From Chloroflexota bacterium (GTDB lineage: Bacteria; Chloroflexota; Anaerolineae; JACRMK01): a stretch of DNA of 14,634 nucleotides. The position numbers and the translations under genes are program-made. Below are positions 7,338-14,371 of the stretch, one piece after another. The notes beneath the pieces were generated by a model. The model ran no database searches. It was not told where the DNA came from and worked only from the letters and a program-made list of their open reading frames with translations. The stretch spans positions 1-14,634 of the forward strand of contig JACQEC010000041.1 of NCBI GenBank assembly GCA_016200765.1, written 5' to 3'. Positions within the stretch are counted from its first letter, which is position 1. Each line of letters starts with the position of its first letter.

Positions 7338-8477
7338 TCAGCGCGGGATAATGTTAAAGAGGATCCGCTTGCGGATCATCACGTAAATGATGGTCAGCGC
7401 GATGATCTGCGCGAGGGTGTTGACGGCGGCTTCGTTATCGGCGTAGAACCACAGATACGGGATGAGCGCGTAGTACGCGGTCAGCAGGATGATATGGGTT
7501 GTGTAGGCATAGAGCGAGTTCTGGCCGATGGGAATAAGCCAGCCCAGCCGCCGGTGGAGCGGCTCCCAATAAATGGTGATCGCCAAAAACGCCCACTGAA
7601 ACACGATCAGCGCCGCGATCAGCCGTCCGGGCGCGAGTGAGCTCTTGTTAAACAATTGATCCATGAGTGCATGGCTCTGCTCTTCGGGCATGATGGTCCC
7701 CAGCAGTCTGGATTCTTGCAAGTACAAGACGATGAGCAGGGCCAGCAGGATCGTCATCAGTGAGAAGTATAGGTAGCGACCGACCTTCGTCACCGCGCGC
7801 AGCCGGTTGGAGAGGTATTCGCGATGGTAGCCCAGCGCCATGGCGTTAAAGAAGAGCAACTGCCACGAAGGGAGTTTAAATATCCAGTTGCCCTCGATGA
7901 CGGTGGGCAAACTGGATTGGATCGGCGACAGCTGATAGGCAAACCAGATAGCCCACGAGATTCCTACCAAGAGCCATGTCCGGCCATATTTCAGCAGGAA
8001 GAGTCCACCCGGCGCAAGCAGCATCAGCAGGGTATACAGCAGGGGAATGTCTACGAAGACGAAGGTGCGGCGCAGGGTGATGACGCTCAACAGGAACTGC
8101 GTCGGGTCTTGCGGGTCGAGCCAGCTGGCCCACGGCAGATCGTTGCGGATGACCACGGCGACAAACGAGACCGTCAGGATGACGGTCAATTTGTACAGCG
8201 TCCAGGCTCGATGCAGCGCCTTGCGCATCGTCGCGCCGTAGCCCTCCTTGCGTATCGTGGCGCCATAGACCGCGCCGACAATCATCCCAGAAATAAAGAC
8301 GAATGCCTCTGCCGCTGATACGAAGAAATTATTGCCGCCGGTTATCGGGTGCAGCCACGATGAGCTGCCGAGATGGTCAATGACCATCGCCATCGTGGCA
8401 TAGCCGCGTAAAAGGTCAAGCCGCAAGTCGCGCGAACCGGGAACTCTATACGACCAGTCAGGATTGACGATTTGCAT
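7338..8477 (-). CDS. OpgC-like integral membrane acyltransferase
   Basis: A 379-residue polytopic membrane protein of the OpgC family, related to acyltransferase-3 proteins. Characterised OpgC succinylates osmoregulated periplasmic glucans. Family features are RDLRLDLLRGYATMAMVIDH (16-35) with His35 at the usual catalytic-His position, and NNFFVSAAEAFVFISGMIVG (49-68). About ten hydrophobic segments follow. The C-terminal third carries IGQNSLYAYTTHIILL, typical of acyltransferase-3-like folds. The chain ends in a basic tail (IRKRILFNIIPR). It follows the homocysteine methyltransferase gene by 30 bp on the same strand but lacks a clear Shine-Dalgarno site. It may be read through from the operon or have its own promoter. 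It converges on the GT-C-like gene with a 2-bp gap. Substrate unknown; glucan decoration is a family inference. Confidence 0.82.
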   Translation of the reverse strand: MQIVNPDWSYRVPGSRDLRLDLLRGYATMAMVIDHLGSSSWLHPITGGNNFFVSAAEAFVFISGMIVGAVYGATIRKEGYGATMRKALHRAWTLYKLTVILTVSFVAVVIRNDLPWASWLDPQDPTQFLLSVITLRRTFVFVDIPLLYTLLMLLAPGGLFLLKYGRTWLLVGISWAIWFAYQLSPIQSSLPTVIEGNWIFKLPSWQLLFFNAMALGYHREYLSNRLRAVTKVGRYLYFSLMTILLALLIVLYLQESRLLGTIMPEEQSHALMDQLFNKSSLAPGRLIAALIVFQWAFLAITIYWEPLHRRLGWLIPIGQNSLYAYTTHIILLTAYYALIPYLWFYADNEAAVNTLAQIIALTIIYVMIRKRILFNIIPR

Positions 8478-8507
8478 AGCGGTTCGCAGTTCAGTCTCCT
8501 GATGTTA

Positions 8508-9452
8508 TCACCCGCGCAGGTCATGGGAAGTTTCACTGAGCGAAAGAGTGGGGAGGGCATCCTCCCGTGCGACCGCTTTCACAGCTTGGGCAATCGCGGC
8601 GACGTGCGCCGGGGTGCTGCCGCAACAGCCGCCAACCACCGATGCGCCAGCCCTCACAAAGCGCGTCGCGTAGGCCGCCATCATCTCCGGGCTGATATCG
8701 TACTCGGCCACATCGCCCACCATGCGCGGCAGGCCGGCGTTGGGCTTAATCCACAACGGTATGCCGGCGCGCTGTGCGGACAGTTCTGCCACAATCTGCT
8801 CCATCGTGTCCAGCGACTTGCCGCAGTTGGCGCCAATGGCCGCGACGCCGAGCGGCGCAATGGCGGCGACAACCTGTGAAGGCCGCAGGCCCATCATCGT
8901 GCGGGTGCCTTGATCGTAGCTGAACGAGACGACGAGTGGGAGCGCGCTGGCCCGTTTGACACCCTCAATGGCCGCCACGGCTTCTTCTAGCGCAAAGAAC
9001 GTCTCCAGAATCAGGAAATCCACGCCGCCGTCGGTGAGGGCTGCGGCTTGTTCGGCGTAGGCGCTGACGGCAGCATCGTGCGTCAGCTCACCGTAGGGCT
9101 CGCAGAGTTGGCCCGTTGGCCCCAGCGAGCCGCCGACTAGCACCCCATCGCGTTGCGAGGCGGCCTGACGCGCAAGCTGCGCCGCGCGGAAATTGATTTC
9201 CGGCGCCCGCTCCGCGTACTTCGAGTCACGCATTCGAATGCGCGTGCCGCCAAAGCTACAGGTCAGGATGATGTCCGAGCCGGCCTCGACGAAAGCGCGG
9301 TGCAGAGCAAGCACGTTGTGCGGCTCGTCAATCACCCATTCTTCTGGCGGAACCCCTAACCCCAGCCCCATTTTCTGGTAGTTCGTGCCGGTCGCGCCGT
9401 CGCTGACCATGACCGTTCCACTGTTCAGGCGCTCAAGGAATGTGTTTGGCAT
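8508..9452 (-). CDS. Homocysteine S-methyltransferase family protein
   Basis: A 314-residue Pfam S-methyl_trans (BHMT/MHT/MetH N-terminal) TIM-barrel protein. Such enzymes use a zinc-bound homocysteine thiolate as methyl acceptor from betaine, S-methylmethionine or methyl-corrinoid. Motifs: VSDGATGTNYQKMGL (16-30), DIILTCSFGGT (60-70), GGSLGPTG (107-114), FLILETFFALEEA (146-158), AAIGANCGKS (204-213, zinc-ligand Cys210) and VVGGCCGSTP (272-281, zinc-ligand pair Cys276/Cys277). All three zinc cysteines are present, so it looks catalytically intact. ATG 9452 is preceded by GAGGAG seven bases upstream; the TTG two codons earlier is too close to that site. It lies 17 bp after the damaged MtaA-like gene, within the corrinoid operon. 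I infer methyl transfer to homocysteine from the neighbouring corrinoid protein, or direct demethylation of a small donor. Confidence 0.9.
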   Translation of the reverse strand: MPNTFLERLNSGTVMVSDGATGTNYQKMGLGLGVPPEEWVIDEPHNVLALHRAFVEAGSDIILTCSFGGTRIRMRDSKYAERAPEINFRAAQLARQAASQRDGVLVGGSLGPTGQLCEPYGELTHDAAVSAYAEQAAALTDGGVDFLILETFFALEEAVAAIEGVKRASALPLVVSFSYDQGTRTMMGLRPSQVVAAIAPLGVAAIGANCGKSLDTMEQIVAELSAQRAGIPLWIKPNAGLPRMVGDVAEYDISPEMMAAYATRFVRAGASVVGGCCGSTPAHVAAIAQAVKAVAREDALPTLSLSETSHDLRG

Positions 9453-9459
9453 CGTCAAT

Positions 9460-9465
9460 CTCCTC
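9460..9465 (-). promoter_or_regulatory. Ribosome binding site fixing the homocysteine methyltransferase start
   Basis: GAGGAG on the minus strand, seven bases before ATG 9452. It is only one base from the alternative TTG 9458, which is therefore unlikely to be used. Confidence 0.65.
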
Positions 9466-9469
9466 TAGT

Positions 9470-10361
9470 TTACTCTCTAACGGCGGCGTGGGAATCGTTG
9501 ACCCGCACCGCGGCCATCAGCGCGTGAAAGTTGGCGGACGGTACTTCGGGCCACAAATCACAGCCCGGCCAAATGGCGTTTGCGCCGGCAGACAGGATTG
9601 ATTGCACCGCGCTCGTTATCTGAGCGGGTGTTGCATGGCTCAAGACGCCAACCGGATCAAAGTTGCCCAGCAGTACCGCATCGGGACCCAGAAGGCGGCG
9701 TGTGCGGGATAGGTCGTTTAGGTGGTCAACGCTTAGCGCGTCCGCGCCACACACAGCGAGATCGGCTACGGAAGCATTGGTGTCGCCGCACACACTGAGT
9801 ACCTTCGGCGATGGGAGCGCGTCAAACAGCCGTGCGAGAGACGGCTTGACCAATGCTCTGAAGTTGGCCGGGCCAATGACCTGCGGAGACCCGCCCATCT
9901 CATGCACGGTGAGAAAGTCGGCGCCGGCTTCAAAGTAATATTCTCCCACTCGCGCCAGCCACTGCGCCAGCGCGCCTAACTGAGCGAGAATCCGCGGACT
10001 GTCGTGTAGCTGGCCCAACCACGCCTCCGCGCCCAAGCACTGCCACGCGAGCGTGAACGGACCGGACAACCAAGCGCCAATCGCGACCTCACGCCCGACA
10101 CCGGCCTTCAGCAGGCGGATGCTCTCTGCAACCAGCCCCATGCGGCCGGAGTGCGGCAAGTCGTCGGGCAGGGAAGTAGGCAGATCGCTCAACGGCTGGC
10201 TGACCACCTCCCGCGGCGTTCAGGCCGATCTCCGTCAGGCTCGGCAGGCCGCTGAAAACGGGCACCCGCGCCACCGACTGGCCCCGCAAGACGGCCAAGG
10301 TCACATCACGCGAACGCGGCATGTAAAGGCGAAGCGGCACGCGAATGGCCTGCTCGTTCAC
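9470..10361 (-). pseudogene. Uroporphyrinogen-decarboxylase/MtaA-family methyltransferase, broken by frameshift and internal deletion
   Basis: The family holds MtaA/MtbA-type corrinoid methyltransferases and MtvB-type demethylases, about 340 residues long. The N-terminal piece starts at GTG 10361, overlapping the activator stop as GTGA. It runs in family register through VTLAVLRGQSVARVPVFSGL and LTEIGLNAAGG, to about base 10207. The rest matches in another frame from about 10205 to 9470: PTSLPDDLPHSGRMGLV, IGAWLSGPFTLA, GADFLTVHEMGGSP, CGDTN, GADALSVDHLNDL, LLGNFDPVG and WPGCDLWP. By comparison with recalled MtaA, about 60-70 residues around the first conserved His/Asp region are absent at the junction. 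The zinc-site HxC reads SVC, though the distal Cys (PGC) remains. A GTG at 10207 could start a 245-residue C-terminal piece, but it lacks the barrel's first strands. A sequencing slip explains the frameshift but not the missing block. Confidence 0.82.
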
Positions 10362-12232
10362 GCGGTGATTCGTGCATGCGGCTTCGCCCCTACCGGCGGC
10401 GCGGGGAATGCAAGGGCATCGGTGAAGATGTCGTTGAATTCAGGCCGGCCTGACAGTTCAACATACTCGATGAAGCCGGGGATGCGGCTCGCCGCTTCGC
10501 GCTCGCGGAATGAGAGAAGCGCCATTTTCGCTCCTTCGCCGGCCGCGTTGCCGACCGCGACGATACGTTCGAGCGGCACCCAAGGCACAAGGCCGATGAG
10601 GCGCGCGCTGGCCGGATTGATGTAGGAGCCAAACGAGCCGGCCAGCAGGACTTCGTGCAAATCGCCGGCGAGCACGCCCAGTTGCGCCATAAGAACTTGA
10701 ACACCGGCGGCAATCGCACCCTTAGCAAACTGCAACGCGCGGATATCTTGCTGGGTCAGCACGATGGAGTGCTCAGGCGCGGACAGGCGAAAGGCGCGGA
10801 CGCCGGCGATGGTCACCAGCCGCTCAAGCAGTGTGTCCGGCAAACGGCCCTGCACATCGTCGTAGCGCAATAGCCGCCCCGATGGATCAACGAGGCCGCG
10901 CCGCACCATCTCCGCTACCGCATCCACCAGACCTGAGCCGCAAATGCCAAGCGGCGACACACCTCCGATGACTTGCAGGCGCACGTCGTCGTCAATGCGC
11001 ACACCCTCAATTGCGCCGGCGCTGGCGCGCATTCCGCATTTGATCTGTGCGCCCTCGAAGGCCGGGCCGGCGGGCGCCGCGGTCGCCAGCGTTTTCTGCG
11101 AGGAGCCTATCACGATTTCGCCGTTGGTGCCCACGTCAATATACAACCGCATCTTATCGTCGTGACTGCGCGCAAGACCCGTGGCCAGAATGCCGCCGAC
11201 GATGTCCGCGCCCACGTATGCGCCAAGATGCGGAAGGGTGGTCAGGCGCGCCTGCGGGTGTAGGCGCAGACCGCCAGCCGCGCCTATTTCAGACGCAGGC
11301 AAGGTTAGCGCGTCCGTGACCGCCGGGATGAACGGTGCGACCGAGATGGGCTCCGGGTCTATGCCGAGCAGGATATGGAGCATGGTTGCGTTGCCAACCG
11401 CTACCGCCTCATAGATATTGTCCCGCGCAACACCCGATGTAGCGATTAACTGATCGAGCAGTGAGTTGACGGTATCCACGATGCGCGCCTGAAGTGTCAG
11501 CAGGCCGTCCGGCTCTGTCATAGTGTGGCTGACGCGCGAGATCACATCGGCTCCGAACGGGGCTTGACCATTTAAGGTGGACTGAACCGCCTCAACCGCT
11601 CCCGTCTTCAGATTGACCAGCGCGCCCACAACGGTCGTGGTGCCGATGTCGAGGGCCAGCCCATAGGCCCGGTTCGTCGAGTCGCCCGGCTCGACGGCGA
11701 TGAGTTCCTCGCCGCACATCACCGCCGTCACGGCAAAGTCGTTTGCACGGAGCGCGCGCGGCAAGGCTCTCAAGACAGCCGGGATGGGTCGCGGCTCATA
11801 GCCTTCGACCAGCAGTGCGTCGCGGAGGCGCGCAATATCGGGCCGCTGGTCTTCGAGCGATGGCTCGGCCAGTCGCACAAAGACCTTGACGACGTTCGGA
11901 TCAAGCGCCACATGGCGGCCATAGCCGAGCAGGGCGGCTTTGGGCGAGGTCATCAGCCGCGGCACCTCGACCACACAATCGCCGTGCATTACCGCGCGGC
12001 ATGAGAGCCGCCAGCCGTCGGTCAGTTCAGCCGGTGACAGGAACCGGTGGTCGGCATCGGTGATGGAATTCGCGCCATCGGCAAGGCGCACTTTGCACTT
12101 TCCGCATGTGCCGCGTCCGCCGCACGTGCTGTCAATGGCCAGACCGGCCCAGTTGGCGGCGTTGAACACGGTCATCCCGCCGGGCACATGGGTCAGAACA
12201 TTCTGCGGCAAAAACGTAACCTGATACTTCAT
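10358..12232 (-). CDS. RACo-like reductive activator of corrinoid proteins ([2Fe-2S] ferredoxin domain plus ASKHA ATPase domain)
   Basis: A 624-residue DUF4445/ASKHA protein like RACo (AcsV), which uses ATP to push an electron onto oxidised Co(II) corrinoid and return it to the active Co(I) state. The N-terminal plant-type ferredoxin domain carries four [2Fe-2S] ligands: Cys37, Cys43, Cys46 (STCGGRGTCGKCKVRL) and Cys78 (RLSCRAV). A linker region (about 100-185) precedes the ASKHA domain. There the nucleotide-binding motifs are YGLALDIGTTTVVGALVNL (near 189), LYIDVGTNGEIVIG mid-domain, GICGSGLVDAVAEM, and LLAGSFGSYINPASARLIGL near the C-terminus. All key residues look intact. It lies 18 bp after the corrinoid protein gene, its expected partner, and overlaps the next start by 4 bp. 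RamA is ruled out as a name because RamA lacks this N-terminal plant-type domain. Confidence 0.93.
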   Translation of the reverse strand: MKYQVTFLPQNVLTHVPGGMTVFNAANWAGLAIDSTCGGRGTCGKCKVRLADGANSITDADHRFLSPAELTDGWRLSCRAVMHGDCVVEVPRLMTSPKAALLGYGRHVALDPNVVKVFVRLAEPSLEDQRPDIARLRDALLVEGYEPRPIPAVLRALPRALRANDFAVTAVMCGEELIAVEPGDSTNRAYGLALDIGTTTVVGALVNLKTGAVEAVQSTLNGQAPFGADVISRVSHTMTEPDGLLTLQARIVDTVNSLLDQLIATSGVARDNIYEAVAVGNATMLHILLGIDPEPISVAPFIPAVTDALTLPASEIGAAGGLRLHPQARLTTLPHLGAYVGADIVGGILATGLARSHDDKMRLYIDVGTNGEIVIGSSQKTLATAAPAGPAFEGAQIKCGMRASAGAIEGVRIDDDVRLQVIGGVSPLGICGSGLVDAVAEMVRRGLVDPSGRLLRYDDVQGRLPDTLLERLVTIAGVRAFRLSAPEHSIVLTQQDIRALQFAKGAIAAGVQVLMAQLGVLAGDLHEVLLAGSFGSYINPASARLIGLVPWVPLERIVAVGNAAGEGAKMALLSFREREAASRIPGFIEYVELSGRPEFNDIFTDALAFPAPPVGAKPHARITA

Positions 12233-12250
12233 ACGCTTACAGCCAGCCCG

Positions 12251-12982
12251 CTATACGGTGTCGAGCGGTTCGGCCACGCTCATCATCTTCTCGACGGCGG
12301 CTACCGCCTCGGCGAGCGCGCCGCCGGGCGCATCACCCTGCGCACCCAAGATTTCCTTGGCCTTGCGCGCCGTAGCGCTGGCGTCGGGGCAGTAATAGTC
12401 GGCGCCGCAGCGCGCCGCGTATTCCGCCGTGACCGGCGCCCCGCCGGCCATGACCGCCACCTTGTCGCGCAAGCCGGCCTTCTTCAGAGCCTCGATGTTG
12501 ACCTTGATCATTGGCATCGTGGTGGTGAGAAACGCCGACATGCCGACAATTTCCGGCTCATGCTTGCGAACGGCCTCGACAAACTTCTCCGGGCTCGTGT
12601 TGACCCCCAGATCAAAGACCTCAAATCCGGCGCCCTCCAACATGATGTTGCAGAGGTTCTTGCCGATGTCATGAACGTCGCCCTTCACCGTGCCAATGAC
12701 CACTTTGCCCAGCGACTTCTCACCCTGCGCCGCCAGCAGGGGACGCAGTAGGTTCAACGCGCCCTGCATGGCGCGCGCCGACATCAGCATCTCCGGAACG
12801 AAGAAATCGCCAATCTCAAAGCGGCGGCCGACCTCCTGCAGGGCAGGCAGAAGCGCCTGATAGAGCATGGCGATCGGATCGAGGTCGGTGTTCAATCCTT
12901 GCTGGGTCAGTTCCTTCACCTCGGCGACCTTGCCATTGACCGTGTTGTCGTAAAGCGCTTTGAGGGTGTCATCGTGGGTCAT
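12251..12982 (-). CDS. Corrinoid (B12-binding) methyl carrier protein, MtbC/MtaC/MtvC type
   Basis: A 243-residue two-domain corrinoid protein. Residues 1-85 form the helical B12-binding-2 cap (LYQALLPALQEVGRRFEIGD, then FFVPEMLMSARAMQGAL). Residues 92-215 form the Rossmann-like cobalamin domain, with the base-off/His-on motif GTVKGDVHDIGKNL (Asp102, His104, Gly107). His104 is the predicted cobalt ligand. IVGMSAFLTTTMPMIKVNI and VAVMAGGAPVT follow, as in MtaC/MtbC/MetH. It shuttles a methyl group between two methyltransferase partners. The ATG has AGGAG seven bases upstream (12994-12990), the best ribosome site in the operon, so this may be its most highly translated gene. The C-terminal tail of about 25 residues, rich in Ala and Glu, is not conserved. 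The methyl donor is not identifiable from this protein. Confidence 0.95.
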   Translation of the reverse strand: MTHDDTLKALYDNTVNGKVAEVKELTQQGLNTDLDPIAMLYQALLPALQEVGRRFEIGDFFVPEMLMSARAMQGALNLLRPLLAAQGEKSLGKVVIGTVKGDVHDIGKNLCNIMLEGAGFEVFDLGVNTSPEKFVEAVRKHEPEIVGMSAFLTTTMPMIKVNIEALKKAGLRDKVAVMAGGAPVTAEYAARCGADYYCPDASATARKAKEILGAQGDAPGGALAEAVAAVEKMMSVAEPLDTV

Positions 12983-12985
12983 AAT

Positions 12986-13423
12986 TTATCTCCTGTCCTT
13001 GCGGCGAATGACGAAGCGCATCGCCGTTTCCACTTCAGAAATCGAGCAGATCTTATTGTCCACCAGCCCGGCACTCAAGCCGAGCGGAATCAAAACGGTA
13101 TCAGGCAAGTATGGACGGTGGTTGGGAATGTCTTTCCCGCGCTTCGCGGAAATGACCCAGATGCCGCCGTCGGGCGCGATGGTTTCCTTCAACGTTTGCA
13201 GGGTCGAGGCGACTTCATCCCCCGACCGAGGCCAGTAGAGAACCACATCGGCTGTGCTGTAGGCGCCGCAGAAACGCTTGCCCGTCCGCCCGCGTATCTT
13301 GTCCAGCAGGGGGTGACTGCCCGCGCCGACGACGCGCACCGTTTGACCGGGTTTGAGCCCCAATTTGTCTGTGACATCTCGCGCCGCATAGCGGGCGCGG
13401 CGTTCGGATTCCAATGCCGTCAT
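12986..13423 (-). CDS. DUF3052-like small protein
   Basis: A 145-residue protein resembling DUF3052, a family of unknown function with a truncated methyltransferase-like Rossmann pattern. Family landmarks are the opening DKLGLKPGQTVRVVGAG (19-35), the central STADVVLYWPRSGDEV (56-71), PDGGIWVISAKRGKD (84-98), and the C-terminal GLVDNKICSISEVETAMRFV (118-137). No catalytic residues or SAM-binding loop are obvious. Its ATG overlaps the IclR stop as ATGA, and its own stop lies 3 bp before the corrinoid protein start, so it is translated as part of this operon. It has no clear Shine-Dalgarno site and probably depends on coupling to the upstream gene. A role beside the corrinoid system is inferred only from position. 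Confidence 0.75.
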   Translation of the reverse strand: MTALESERRARYAARDVTDKLGLKPGQTVRVVGAGSHPLLDKIRGRTGKRFCGAYSTADVVLYWPRSGDEVASTLQTLKETIAPDGGIWVISAKRGKDIPNHRPYLPDTVLIPLGLSAGLVDNKICSISEVETAMRFVIRRKDRR

Positions 13424-14202
13424 CGTGCGGGCGCGCCGAGCCGTATGGCGATACGATGGGCATAAGCCGCCGCCAACAGACCCAACGCGGCCGCGCGTTC
13501 GACGGTTACACGATAAGCGGGGCCGGAGATGCTCACAGCGGCCTCTACCAGCCCGCGCGCGTTGCCGATCGGGGCGGCGATCGCATTCAATCCGTCCTCA
13601 ACCTCACCGAATGCGGTCGCATAGCCGCGCTCGCGCACGCGCGCCAAATCCGCTCGCAGTGCGGCTTTGCCGACGATCGTCTGTTTGGTGAAGCGTTGAA
13701 GCGTTCCGGACAGGATATGCTCGATATCGTCCGGCGATTGAAAGGCCAGCAGAGCCTTGCCGTTAGCGACACAGTGCAAAGGCGTGCGCCGGCCTACCCA
13801 ATCGGTGATGCCGACCAGATGGGGGCTGGACACCTGCTCGATATTCACAACCTCGCGTCCATCGAGCACGGCGAGGTTGACCGTTTCATGCGACTCCTAG
13901 GCCAACTCGGCCAGCAAGGGTCGGGCCGCCTCGCGCAAGTCGGCGAAGTGTGTCTCTTGCCCGGCCAAGCGGACCACTTCGTAGCCAAGGCGGTATTTCT
14001 CGGACTGCGGGACGCGCTCGACCCAACCCTCACGCTCTAGCGTGGCCAGCAGGCGCGAGACGGTGCTCTTGTGCAGGTGAACCCGTCGCCCGACCTCGTT
14101 CACGCCCAATTCGGGGGCGTCGCTGAACGCGCGCAGGACGGCGATTGCCCGTTGCACCGACTGGACACCGCCGCGTTCGTGTTCTTTGGTTTGCGCTTTC
14201 AC
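13420..14202 (-). pseudogene. IclR-family transcriptional regulator interrupted by an in-frame TAG codon
   Basis: The reading frame spans 260 codons, normal for IclR repressors. It begins at GTG 14202. The N-terminal winged helix-turn-helix (about 13-75) shows VQSVQRAIAVLRAFSD, LGVNEVGRRVHLHKSTVSRL and EKYRLGYEVVRL. The C-terminal effector-binding domain shows ETVNLAVLDGREVV, GRRTPLHCVANGKALLAF, GYATAFGEVEDGLNAIAAPI and the final EAAVSISGPAYRV. Codon 102 (13899-13897) is TAG, between LLAELA and ESHETVNLAV. Frame and family alignment continue perfectly across it, with TAG standing for one residue, often Glu in relatives. The next possible start is GTG 13869, without a ribosome site. The protein therefore likely ends after the DNA-binding domain and linker, or the codon is a sequencing error. 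The final TGA overlaps the DUF3052 ATG. Effector unknown. Confidence 0.88.
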
Positions 14203-14231
14203 TCAGCTCGCCGGCCCTTTCGCGGAAGGCT

Positions 14232-14258
14232 ACTGTGTTTCACCATGTGAAACAGTGT
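14232..14258. promoter_or_regulatory. Palindromic operator, probable IclR-family binding site
   Basis: The core is a perfect 8-bp inverted repeat, TGTTTCAC and GTGAAACA, around a 3-bp CAT spacer (14236-14254). The arms extend to 12 bp with two mismatches. It lies 30 bp upstream of the IclR start and just downstream of the candidate promoter. It resembles the GTTTCAC-type half sites of IclR-family regulators as I recall them. The natural inference is autorepression of the whole methyl-transfer operon. Confidence 0.72.
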
Positions 14259-14272
14259 TGCAAAGTGGCTGT

Positions 14273-14301
14273 AGATTAGCATGTCTCGCGTCAAAGGTCA
14301 A
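14273..14301 (-). promoter_or_regulatory. Candidate promoter of the methyl-transfer operon
   Basis: On the minus strand TTGACC (14301-14296) and TAATCT (14278-14273) are spaced by 17 bases. Transcription would begin near 14266, placing the palindrome at roughly +8 to +34, a position that would block the polymerase. The -35 is strong and the -10 moderate. Confidence 0.5.
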
Positions 14302-14371
14302 AAGGGAATGACGGGGGACGAAATCGGGGGAGCGAAATCACAGTTGCTGGCGGTTGGTGGAGGTCACCATT

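Noticed and set aside
10089..10361. A separate 90-residue gene
   Set aside because: Its first 50 residues are the N-terminus of the MtaA-like protein; the rest is out-of-frame sequence of the same gene.
12047..12751. 234-codon plus-strand open frame
   Set aside because: It runs antisense across the activator/corrinoid junction; both minus-strand genes are strongly supported.
13897..13899. TAG as pyrrolysine, prompted by the adjacent corrinoid methyltransferase genes
   Set aside because: The FAD oxidoreductase, GT-C-like and corrinoid protein genes in this window all end at TAG with normal C-termini. IclR proteins are not known to use pyrrolysine, and no pyl genes are visible.
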